From JBEVNX01 sp040507895 (GTDB lineage Bacteria > Desulfobacterota > Binatia > JACPRU01): 35,293 nucleotides of DNA. Within the stretch, counting starts at the first letter, position 1. Each line of letters starts with the position of its first letter. The position numbers were made by a program, and so were the translations under genes. Location: assembly GCA_040507895.1 (NCBI GenBank), contig JBEVNX010000227.1, forward strand, positions 1 to 35,293, written 5' to 3'. Shown one piece after another: positions 7,919-14,834 of the stretch. Below the pieces are notes generated by a model. The model saw nothing but the letters and a program-made list of their open reading frames with translations, ran no database searches and was not told the DNA's origin.

Positions 7919-8324
7919 ATGCCGTCGATCGAGCCTTTGCCCGAACAGCTGCAAAAGCTTGTTGCCGAGGCGAACGACGAAGCTGATCAATCTCCTTCGC
8001 TACCGCGATCGAGCCGTGTACCCGAGCGATTCCGAGGCCGATCCCTGCTCCGGTGTGGAGGCTTACCAGCGGTACGGCGCTCTGGTGCTTCCGATGCTCG
8101 GCGAAGTCGGGGCGAAGATTCTATGGCGCGGAAGCGTGCAGCAGCTCGTGATCGGGCCTCAGGGCGAAGCGTGGGACGACGTGCTGCTCGTCCAGTACCC
8201 GTCTCGCCGAGCATTCCTCACCATGGTGAGCCGGCCGGACTACCTGCAGGCGGTCGTACACCGCAACGCCGCGCTCTCCGACAGCCGACTGATCGCCGCC
8301 TCGGCCGTGGGGAGCAGTTTCTGA
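7919..8324 (+). pseudogene. DUF1330-type protein, frameshifted near 7975-7985
   Basis: A very strong ribosome site (AGAGGAGGA, 6-7 nt spacing) precedes ATG 7919, which reads MPSIEPLPEQLQKLVAEAND. After about 21 codons that frame turns Arg/Ser-rich, while the next frame continues the family sequence: LINLLRYRDRAVYPSDSEAD, CSGVEAYQRYGALVLPMLGE, LVIGPQGEAWDDVLLVQYPS and SRPDYLQAVVHRNAALSDSR, ending at 8324. The join implies one extra base or two missing (or a slightly larger indel, since a VVML-like stretch seems shortened). DUF1330 proteins are small dimeric alpha/beta-barrel proteins without settled function. This could be a pseudogene or an assembly indel. Confidence 0.7.
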
Positions 8325-8476
8325 CGAGCGGTCAGCGCGAGCCTCGGTCGTGCGCCCGTGGGCCTGCACCGCGAGTCGGACGCTTCGAAGTGCCGCCATC
8401 GCACGGGGCCGTGACGGCGAGGACCCAACGCGTGGCGCCCTCGCTATGGAACGGAGAGACGTGAGGAAGCCGTGCT

Positions 8477-9271
8477 CTAAGGTTGCGTGAACGAAAGGCT
8501 TCGCGTGAACGCCTCGATCTCCGGGGCGCGAGTTTCGGAAAGTAGAGGATGAGGCGGGCGTGACTGCCTGTATCGCTCGCTCGCTCCAATCCAGACGAAT
8601 GATGGGTCCCCTGTCCGAGGAGAACGACAAAGCAGGTTGCCTCTCTCTACCGAGACGAGAACCTCTCCGGGCCATCGTGGATTGTTGCGCTCCTCGACGG
8701 TGGCGTCGAAGCGAATGCAGCTCGAGCCAATCGAGTCGTCGATCACGACGCTTGAGTCGACCAGATTGAAGCGCGCGGCCTCGGTTGACGAACGCGCGAG
8801 GATCCTTTTCCCGGCGTCGACGTGACTGGGCTGGCCGCTACGGAGCCAACTGTCCACGAAATCACGGACCTCGGCGGATGTGCCGGGATCGCGTTCGATC
8901 TCGACCTTATTGGCCACTGCCACCAGAATGTCATCCAGCTCTTCTTCCGTCGGCTGGCGGGTGAGAACCTGCCCGATCAGTGGCGTTGTCCCAAACACTA
9001 CCCCGACCTTCTGGTTCAGATCGATGACGCACCAGTGGTCCCCTTGCGGAGGCAGCAAGGAGAAGCCTTCGAAGGACAGGCGCGGCATCGGCTGTGGAAG
9101 GGATCGCATGCTCGCTTGCGCACAGCCGATGCGGTCCGGGGCACGAGTCGGCGGCTCCGGGGCGCGAGTCGTCGGCACACAACCCACGAGGGTAGATGCC
9201 AGGAGATTCGCGAGGGCGTTGACCGGCGAGAATCTTCGTGAAAGCGATTTCAACTCAATGCGCGCCCCCAT
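8477..9271 (-). CDS. Predicted lipoprotein of unknown function
   Basis: 264 aa from ATG 9271. A type II signal peptide is plausible: basic RRF near 11-14, hydrophobic NALANLLASTLVG, lipobox LVGC with C31. A second candidate start is TTG 9253, whose TTGA overlaps the stop of the nitroreductase gene and gives a tighter signal peptide (MKSLSRRFSPVNALANLLAS). The mature part is a mixed alpha/beta domain (PRLSFEGFSLLPPQGDHWCV early; SSCIRFDATVEERNNPRWPG in the middle) with several Cys. I do not recognise a named domain. It overlaps the upstream nitroreductase by about 20 bp, so co-transcription is likely. Confidence 0.7.
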   Translation of the reverse strand: MGARIELKSLSRRFSPVNALANLLASTLVGCVPTTRAPEPPTRAPDRIGCAQASMRSLPQPMPRLSFEGFSLLPPQGDHWCVIDLNQKVGVVFGTTPLIGQVLTRQPTEEELDDILVAVANKVEIERDPGTSAEVRDFVDSWLRSGQPSHVDAGKRILARSSTEAARFNLVDSSVVIDDSIGSSCIRFDATVEERNNPRWPGEVLVSVERGNLLCRSPRTGDPSFVWIGASERYRQSRPPHPLLSETRAPEIEAFTRSLSFTQP

Positions 9272-9873
9272 CGGTCGGAATAGGTCACGTCCGTCACGGG
9301 CTTGCGCCGCGCAGGCGTGAACTTGCCGCGAGGGTAGCCGAGCGGGATCAGCGCGGCGGTCTCTACGTTCGCCGGGATGCCGAGCAGCTCCTTGACCTCT
9401 CGGTCGCGAAACTTGTGGATGGTCGTGAGGCAGCTCCCGACGCCGAGCGCGCGCGCTGCCAGCATGAGGTTCTGCACGGCGGGATAGATCGACGCGCCGG
9501 TGGTCAGCGTCGCGCTGGTTCCGGCGTCGAGCGCGATGCAGGCGAGGATGAGCACCGGCGCTTCACCGAGGTGCTCCGACAAGTATCGCGCGGAGGTGAC
9601 CAGCTTGCCCGCCGGGCTGGCGGGCGGCTCCTTCGCGGCGCCGGCGTAGTATGGGAGCTTCATCACCTCGCCCCAGGCCTCGCGGTAGAGCTCCCCGAGG
9701 CGCGCTCGCGTCGCCGCGTCGCGAACGACGACGAAGCTCCAGAGCTGGCGGTTGCCGCCGCTCGGCGCGCAGATGGCTTGGGCCAGCACTTGTCGAATGA
9801 TGGAGTCGGGCACCGGATCCGGCTTGAGGCGCCGTATCGCTCGCTGCGTGGAAATCGCTTCGAAGAGTTCCAT
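9250..9873 (-). CDS. Nitroreductase-family FMN oxidoreductase
   Basis: 207 aa from ATG 9873, with AGGGGGACTC directly upstream as ribosome site. The N-terminus MELFEAISTQRAIRRLKPDP carries the Arg-rich FMN-phosphate contact typical of the fold. CAPSGGNRQLWSFVVVRD is the standard APSGxNxQPWxF segment. GASIYPAVQNLMLAARALGVG is the central FMN/dimer helix and LLGIPANVETAALIPLGYPR the C-terminal flavin strand. Members use NAD(P)H and FMN to reduce nitro compounds, quinones or enones, or oxidise cofactors. The natural substrate cannot be assigned. It overlaps the downstream lipoprotein gene. A 6-bp dyad lies about 50 bp upstream. Confidence 0.9.
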   Translation of the reverse strand: MELFEAISTQRAIRRLKPDPVPDSIIRQVLAQAICAPSGGNRQLWSFVVVRDAATRARLGELYREAWGEVMKLPYYAGAAKEPPASPAGKLVTSARYLSEHLGEAPVLILACIALDAGTSATLTTGASIYPAVQNLMLAARALGVGSCLTTIHKFRDREVKELLGIPANVETAALIPLGYPRGKFTPARRKPVTDVTYSDRWGRALS

Positions 9874-9921
9874 GAGTCCCCCTGCGCTTCGCGCGTCTGG
9901 TCGGGCATCCGTAGCCCGAGT

Positions 9922-9937
9922 GGGAACGGGTGTTCCC
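9922..9937. promoter_or_regulatory. Dyad upstream of nitroreductase gene
   Basis: GGGAAC-GGGT-GTTCCC is a perfect 6-bp inverted repeat with a 4-nt spacer, 49 bp before the nitroreductase start codon. Position and size suit an operator for a dimeric regulator, but a small hairpin in the leader is equally possible. Confidence 0.3.
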
Positions 9938-10335
9938 GGGTCGCCTTGTCTCAGCAGCGTTCAGGATGTTTCGTAGTCGCGAATTCCTCAGCGGCCATGG
10001 CGGTAGAGGCAAGCACCGGATACCGATCCCGCCGGAGAGGACTGTTGCATAGAGCGGCCTCGGAAGGGAGCCGGGGATCGACGGCGTGAGGGGCAGATGG
10101 CCTGGTTCATGTGGATCATGGTGGCGCTAGCGGGCGTTCGCCGTACCCGTAGAGGCGCCGGTCCAGCTGGCGCCCACCTACTCTTTCGTCATGCAGCAGA
10201 GCTTCTGCGCCCCGCCCGACGATCTCGTCCGGCTAGGACAGCAGCGCGCGCGGATCGTGCTGCTGGTGGGAGCTTGTCTAGATCACATCACGAAACTCCT
10301 TGACCGCCGGGGCCGATCGTCTCAAGAAGGTCGGT
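9938..10335. other. Gap, no well-supported gene
   Basis: About 400 bp between the divergent nitroreductase and CoA-transferase genes. One weak candidate is MAWFMWIMVALAG at 10097, a possible signal peptide. It would need a one-base shift near 10135 to continue as AFAVPVEAPVQLAPTYSFVM and on to about 10373, overlapping the next gene. I do not recognise it and do not call it. No RNA gene or clear terminator is visible. Confidence 0.35.
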
Positions 10336-11325
10336 ATGGCCACGTCCGAGCGCTATCTGCGCATCCTCGATGAGGGCCGGGGCGATTACCTGAAGGTGGA
10401 TCCCGACGGCTTCCGCGACAGGGTCGGCACCAAGAACCGCGCGATGACGCCGAAGCTGATGACGGCGGCCGAGGCCGTGTCTCGCTTCGTCGCCGACGGC
10501 GACTACATCACCTGGGAGTGCAACTACCTGCAGCGCGGCCCTTCGACGCTGCTCCGCGAGATCGTGCGGCAGAAGAAGCGGCGGCTCTGGGCGTGCGGCA
10601 AGTTCACGTGGGTGGCGGTGGCCTTCCTCGTCGAGGCAGGCTGCGTGGACCGCGCCGACATGGGGTTCTTCATGGGCGGTCCGGGCTTGAGCCGCGCCGT
10701 CCTCGAGGGACGCCTGAAGATCTGGGAGTACAGCAACGTCGTCATGACGAATCGCGTGCGCGCCGGAGCCATGGGCCTCTCCTTCGTGCAGATCCGCTCG
10801 CTCGGCGGCACCACCAACTTCCCGCATTCGGCCGCCAAGCTGATCGAAGATCCGTACACCGGCGAGCCGACGGTGATCGTCCCGGCCTTGAACCCCGACG
10901 TCGCGCTCATCCACGTTCACCAGGCGGACATCTACGGGAACGCGCGGATCTTCGGCGCCGGCATCAGCGACGTCGACTCGGCGATGGCGTCGAAGAAGGT
11001 GGTGATCTCGACGGAGCAAATCATTGACACGGAGGACATTCGCCACAACCCCGGCCTCACCAAGATCCCCTTCTACGCGGTCGACGCGGTCGTCCATCAG
11101 CCGTTCGGCGCGTATCCGGGTGAATGCCCCGGGCACTATGCCTCCGACAGCGAGCACGTCGGTGAGGTCTTCACCGCCATGAACCGAGACAAGCTCGGTG
11201 CTTATCTGCAGAAGTGGGTTGGCGCGTACGAGTCGGACGAGGAGATGCTCGAGAAGGGTGTGGGCCGCGCTCGACTCGCCGAGCTCGAGCGCCGCTCCAC
11301 GAGGAAGGAGGGTTTCCGCCCGTGA
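10336..11325 (+). CDS. CoA-transferase subunit A, GctA/IpdA-like
   Basis: 329 aa from ATG 10336, preceded by AAGAAGGTCGGT. The frame is open 36 nt further up without a better site. It belongs to the class I CoA-transferase superfamily (glutaconate CoA-transferase alpha / IpdA type): an N-terminal helical region, LMTAAEAVSRFVADGDYITW near 41-60, GFFMGGPGLSRAVLEGRLKI near 110-130 and WEYSNVVMTNRVRAGAMGLS near 130-149, ending with a helical tail. E131 in WEYSN sits in a region that is also acidic in IpdA-type subunits. Proteins of this type either move CoA between carboxylates or, in IpdAB, hydrolytically open a ring of a steroid-derived CoA thioester. It is coupled to subunit B by a GTGA overlap. 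It is longer than many GctA proteins because of about 35 extra N-terminal residues. Confidence 0.88.
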   Translation: MATSERYLRILDEGRGDYLKVDPDGFRDRVGTKNRAMTPKLMTAAEAVSRFVADGDYITWECNYLQRGPSTLLREIVRQKKRRLWACGKFTWVAVAFLVEAGCVDRADMGFFMGGPGLSRAVLEGRLKIWEYSNVVMTNRVRAGAMGLSFVQIRSLGGTTNFPHSAAKLIEDPYTGEPTVIVPALNPDVALIHVHQADIYGNARIFGAGISDVDSAMASKKVVISTEQIIDTEDIRHNPGLTKIPFYAVDAVVHQPFGAYPGECPGHYASDSEHVGEVFTAMNRDKLGAYLQKWVGAYESDEEMLEKGVGRARLAELERRSTRKEGFRP

Positions 11326-12224
11326 CTTCGAAAACCGGATCGCTTGCCCCGCTTCTCCCAGCCGACGGCCCGTGGAAGACCGCGCCCAAGGCCACGAGCT
11401 TCGCCGAGCGCGAGTTTCAGGTCTCCATCACTACCCGGCTCATCGAGGACCAGAAGAACTACTGGGTCGCGGCCGGCGGCGGCCCGATGTACTCGGTGCT
11501 GCTCGCGCGACGGCTCTATGCCCCGAACGCTCTCTACGTCACCGAGGACGGCATCGTCGGCGCCGATCCGGTGTTGCCGCTCGATCCGGTGATGACGGTG
11601 GTCGCCGAGAAACCCTCCTACCGAGCGCTCCAGTGGACGACGATGAACGGCATCGGCGACCACTGCGCTGTCGGCTACATGGACGTCGGCATCCTCAATG
11701 CTCTGCAGATCGACCCGTACGGCAACATCAATTCGACCTGGGTCGGGGAATACCCGACGAAGGGCCGGCGCGTGAACGGCCCGGGCGGTGCCGACACGAT
11801 CGCCGCGCAGTGTCGCCGGGTGATCCTGATGACGGACCACCAGAAACGGAAGTTCGTGCCCGCCGTCGACTTCATCTCCTCGCCCGGCTTCCTCGACGGA
11901 TCGCCGGGCGCGCGCGAGCGCGCGGGGTTGCCGCGCGGCACCGGACCCTGGGTGGTGGTGACCAACTGGGCGCTCTTCGACTTTGAGGAGAAGACGCATC
12001 GCATGCGGCTGCGCGGCATCGCGCCGTTCGTAACGGTCGACCGCGTGCTCGCGGAGATGTCGTTCGAACCGCTCGTCGCGGACACGCTCGAGAATCTCGA
12101 CGTGCCGACCGAGCAGGAGGTCAACATCTTCCGCGCCGAGATGGACACCGGCGGGCAGTACAGCGACGCACGCGGCGGCTGGGTCGTCCGCGAGGAGAAT
12201 CGCTGGAAGCTCGCGGCGGCGTGA
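11322..12224 (+). CDS. CoA-transferase subunit B, GctB/IpdB-like
   Basis: 300 aa from GTG 11322, overlapping the subunit A stop as GTGA, with GGAAGGAGG about 9 nt upstream. Family segments include YWVAAGGGPMYSVLLARRLY near 48-67, NALYVTEDGIVGADPVLPLD near 69-88, YMDVGILNALQIDPYGNINS in the middle, and RGIAPFVTVDRVLAEMSFEP near the end. E75 in TEDG lies where class I CoA-transferases carry the catalytic glutamate motif (E-x-G). If that alignment is right, a transferase is likelier than an IpdAB-type hydrolase. It acts as a heteromer with subunit A in the cytoplasm. The two-gene unit stands alone and ends 16 bp from the convergent membrane-protein gene. Confidence 0.88.
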   Translation: MTSKTGSLAPLLPADGPWKTAPKATSFAEREFQVSITTRLIEDQKNYWVAAGGGPMYSVLLARRLYAPNALYVTEDGIVGADPVLPLDPVMTVVAEKPSYRALQWTTMNGIGDHCAVGYMDVGILNALQIDPYGNINSTWVGEYPTKGRRVNGPGGADTIAAQCRRVILMTDHQKRKFVPAVDFISSPGFLDGSPGARERAGLPRGTGPWVVVTNWALFDFEEKTHRMRLRGIAPFVTVDRVLAEMSFEPLVADTLENLDVPTEQEVNIFRAEMDTGGQYSDARGGWVVREENRWKLAAA

Positions 12225-12240
12225 GGGAGAGCCGCCGGAT

Positions 12241-13266
12241 CTACTTCGCCAGCGCCACCTTCGTTTCGTACGTCGTAGCCGGTCCGCGCACCCCTTCGAT
12301 CTCGACCTCCGTCGGGATTTGAGGGCCTCGCAAGGGGAGCACGAGCGTCACGAGCTCCTTGGGGTCGTGCTCGGCTCGATGGGAATTTGCGACGCCGTCG
12401 CGCCCGCCGCGGATCGTGGCGCTCTTTTGCGCGACCACGGTCTCCGCGGACTCTCCGGAAAGCTCGTAACGGCGGCCTGCCGCGAGAATGACCAGGCCGC
12501 GTTCGGCTTCCTTCGCCAACCTCGGATCGAGCCGGTCGAGGACGAGCGAGCTCCCCTGCATCTTGAGCCGCGGCACGAGGCGGCGAACGATTGCCTCGTC
12601 CTCGCGGCGGGCGTTGTGATTCGCGCTTGGAAGCTCGACGGTGAGCAAGAGCGCCGTGACCGCTACGAACGTCGAGGTGGTCCAGGCACCGGAGAGAGCG
12701 TCCCATCGCAGCATTCGGCCGAGATCGGTGAGCTCGAGATCGACGAGCAAAGGGCCAGCGACGGCCCCGCCCACGAGGAGGAGACCGTTGAGTGGGTTCG
12801 CCGACAGGGGACCGACTCCGAGCACGTCGATCATGAAGGCGGCGCCCGCCAGGCAGAGGAGCGCGACGACCGTGGCATTGGCCGACGACCGATAGAGGAG
12901 GAGCGCGACCAACGGCGGCGCTGCGAGCTCGACGAGGATCGGAAGAATCGCGGCGCTCTCGTAAGCGGACGCCAGCGCGAGGGAGACGAGCAGCGCGGTG
13001 ATGCAGGGGACGATGATGGGCCAGAAGCCCGAAGGCACGGAGTCGAGCACGACGCCCGCCGGCGTAGTCGATCGAGGGAACGGCGGCAGTCGAGGGAAGG
13101 AATGAGGCCCGCCGCCGGGATCGAGCGGCACCACCGCGAGCTCGTCGTTCAGGAATCGCGCGGCGCAACCGGCGGGATGGCGGCAGCCGCCTTCGAGTAT
13201 CGCCGCCGGGTCATCGGTCCAGGCCGGCAATACGCGGCAGCGGTCACAGGATACGCGCACGAACAT
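12241..13266 (-). CDS. Membrane protein with N-terminal Cys cluster, unknown function
   Basis: 341 aa from ATG 13266. The N-terminus holds C7, C10, C28 and C34 (CDRC ... CRHPAGC), which could form a small zinc knuckle. A Pro-rich linker follows, then about five hydrophobic segments (about 80-100, 107-125, 131-150, 157-176, 198-211), then a soluble C-terminal domain (about 215-341) with LVILAAGRRYELSGESAETV and LVTLVLPLRGPQIPTEVEIE. No known domain is recognised. An opposite-frame open region spans the same DNA (to 13168) but gives Arg-rich sequence and is a shadow. Its start is 126 bp from the divergent 13392 gene. Confidence 0.7.
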   Translation of the reverse strand: MFVRVSCDRCRVLPAWTDDPAAILEGGCRHPAGCAARFLNDELAVVPLDPGGGPHSFPRLPPFPRSTTPAGVVLDSVPSGFWPIIVPCITALLVSLALASAYESAAILPILVELAAPPLVALLLYRSSANATVVALLCLAGAAFMIDVLGVGPLSANPLNGLLLVGGAVAGPLLVDLELTDLGRMLRWDALSGAWTTSTFVAVTALLLTVELPSANHNARREDEAIVRRLVPRLKMQGSSLVLDRLDPRLAKEAERGLVILAAGRRYELSGESAETVVAQKSATIRGGRDGVANSHRAEHDPKELVTLVLPLRGPQIPTEVEIEGVRGPATTYETKVALAK

Positions 13267-13354
13267 GGCGAAAGACCGACCGTCGAAACCTCCCTCCTCT
13301 GACGGACGTCGTTCATGGAAAGTTCACGGGAAAGCGCTTTTTCGCGGCACGTTT

Positions 13355-13360
13355 TATGAT
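13355..13360 (+). promoter_or_regulatory. Possible -10 element (TATGAT)
   Basis: TATGAT lies 31 nt before ATG 13392 in a short AT-rich patch, with no good -35 hexamer. It is the only sigma-70-like element visible in the gap 13267-13391. Confidence 0.25.
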
Positions 13361-13391
13361 ACGCGCCATCAGACAACCCATGGGAGACCAT

Positions 13392-13847
13392 ATGGAGAGA
13401 GACGTTGTCACCCGGCTCGAGCACCTCGAGCGCGACAATCGATGGCTGAAGCGCTCGTGCGCGACGCTGCTGGTACTTTTCTTCAGCACCTGCTTGATCG
13501 CCGCGACCACGACGCCGACCATCCCCGAAGAGATCGTGGCGCGTTCGTTCAAGGTCGTGGGCAAGAACAGCGCCAACAGCGCGATCTTCGCGGCCACCGA
13601 CGACGGATACGTGGGCCTGTTCTTCCGCGACACCAGCAACAGACTGCGGTTCATGACTCTCATGACGCCCGCGGGCGACACGACCGTGACGTTCACGGAC
13701 CCGACGACCGCGAAAAACCGCCTGGAGGTCGGCGCAATCACCGACGGTGCCGCCAGGGACTATTCGATGCGGATGCTCCGCAGCGACGGCGCCGAGCTCT
13801 GGCGGCCGCCGGTGCGAAATGACGTCGCTACCTCGCTTCCCCGTTGA
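13392..13847 (+). CDS. Single-pass membrane-anchored hypothetical protein
   Basis: 151 aa from ATG 13392, chosen over ATG 13356 because GGGAGACCAT provides a ribosome site. Residues 1-21 (MERDVVTRLEHLERDNRWLK) are charged and heptad-like. Residues about 22-38 (SCATLLVLFFSTCLIAA) form one hydrophobic segment, either an uncleaved anchor or a signal peptide. The rest is a small beta-rich exported domain (ARSFKVVGKNSANSAIFAAT, then GYVGLFFRDTSNRLRFMTLM and TVTFTDPTTAKNRLEVGAIT). Similar short beta domains after an N-terminal coiled coil and TM occur as orphan proteins. I do not recognise a name. Its 3' end overlaps the next lipoprotein gene by 29 bp. Confidence 0.75.
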   Translation: MERDVVTRLEHLERDNRWLKRSCATLLVLFFSTCLIAATTTPTIPEEIVARSFKVVGKNSANSAIFAATDDGYVGLFFRDTSNRLRFMTLMTPAGDTTVTFTDPTTAKNRLEVGAITDGAARDYSMRMLRSDGAELWRPPVRNDVATSLPR

Positions 13848-14295
13848 CCTCGGCGCCGCTCCGCGGACTCTGCTGCTGATTGCGACGCTGCTCGCCGCCT
13901 GCGCGACGCGAGTGCCCCCGGCAGCGGTCGCATGGACGAGTGACGTACCGGCGCTGGCGCCGAAGACGACTTCGCTCGGCTCCTCGAGCCCCGGCTATCT
14001 CAAGGTCGAAACCGACACCGACATGAAGGTCATCGGCCGCAACACCTACTACAACGTGCGCCGCCCCTACGACATCTACTCCGATGATGGACGGCTCGTG
14101 CGCGCCAGCGTCGACAACCAGGGGGGGCGCAGCGGCGAGGAGCCGTCGCTGGTGGGTGTTCCTCCGGGGCGCTACGTAGTTGCGACCATGGTCGGCACCG
14201 TGTATCGCAAGGTGCAGGTAGAGGTCGCATCGAACGCCGTGACCGAGGTGGGCGAGGATGCGCTGCGCCGCGCGCCCGCCGTCTTCGATCGCTGA
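13819..14295 (+). CDS. Predicted lipoprotein of unknown function
   Basis: 158 aa from ATG 13819, inside the 3' end of the preceding gene and in another frame, so translation is probably coupled. The N-terminus has Arg16, a hydrophobic TLLLIATLLAA stretch and lipobox LAAC with C28. The mature domain includes SSSPGYLKVETDTDMKVIGR, YYNVRRPYDIYSDDGRLVRA, and a C-terminal VGVPPGRYVVATMVGTVYRK beta pattern like the small carboxypeptidase-regulatory/PEGA-type beta folds (inferred from pattern only). Probably an envelope partner of the upstream membrane-anchored protein. Confidence 0.78.
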   Translation: MTSLPRFPVDLGAAPRTLLLIATLLAACATRVPPAAVAWTSDVPALAPKTTSLGSSSPGYLKVETDTDMKVIGRNTYYNVRRPYDIYSDDGRLVRASVDNQGGRSGEEPSLVGVPPGRYVVATMVGTVYRKVQVEVASNAVTEVGEDALRRAPAVFDR

Positions 14296-14324
14296 CGGAA
14301 ACCGCGCCTCCCGAATTCGCTCCG

Positions 14325-14713
14325 CTACTTCTGAATCGAGGCGATGTAGTCGGTGACCGTGTAGACTTCCGGCTCGGGTGCCCCTGTTGCGAGAAGACGC
14401 GCCCCCAATTTCGGCATCTCCGCGGACCGGTGCGCGCTCACGGGACGCTCCCCGTCGATGAAGCGCACGACCTCGAGCCGCGGGAAGGTGCCGCCGTTGC
14501 GCTCGCGGATCCGAGTCAGATCGCTCGGTCGGGTCTTCAGGGCCCGCGCCGCCGGTCCGTTTCCCGTTCCGTCGGCGCCGTGACACGACGCGCAGTGCGC
14601 CGCGAAAAGCTCCTTGCCCCAAGCGCTCAACGACTTCTGTTCGTCGGCCCGGCCCCGGCCGCCCCGAGAATCGCGAGCAGCGAGAGCGCCGCGACCATCG
14701 ACAGCCGACTCAT
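14325..14713 (-). pseudogene. c-type cytochrome (monohaem), frameshift in signal-peptide region
   Basis: ATG 14713 opens a good signal peptide (MSRLSMVAALSLLAILGAAG) but that frame hits a stop about 28 codons on. The mature cytochrome lies in the next frame: ADEQKSLSAWGKELFAAHCA, haem motif CASCH, GADGTGNGPAARALKTRPSD, then EMPKLGARLLATG with the likely axial Met, and VYTVTDYIASIQK at the end. Joining the frames needs one added base in the GC-run near 14645-14665. The fused product would be an about 125-aa periplasmic class I cytochrome c. The run of G and C makes a sequencing or assembly slip as likely as a mutation. The mature frame can be read alone from a TTG at 14717, but without export the haem could not be attached. 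Confidence 0.7.
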
Positions 14714-14834
14714 CCAACCACCCTTCATCGAATGGATATTCGGATCAAGCCGCCTCGAGGGTGCAGCGGGATCCGCCTGGGCGCTTCGTGGCCGTCTCTG
14801 CTACAAAGGATGCAGGGTTCACCCGGAGAGCCCC

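Noticed and set aside
11675..13168. 497-codon open frame on the minus strand
   Set aside because: The translation is Arg/Pro/Ser-rich and lies antisense to the CoA-transferase B gene and in a second frame of the membrane-protein gene. It is a GC-rich shadow.
13267..13391. Sigma-54 promoter before the TM-protein gene
   Set aside because: No GG-N10-GC pair with acceptable flanks. Only a weak TATGAT is present.
14430..14834. Upstream extension of the M20 hydrolase
   Set aside because: It is antisense to the cytochrome c gene and lacks family similarity. ATG 14835 has a ribosome site.
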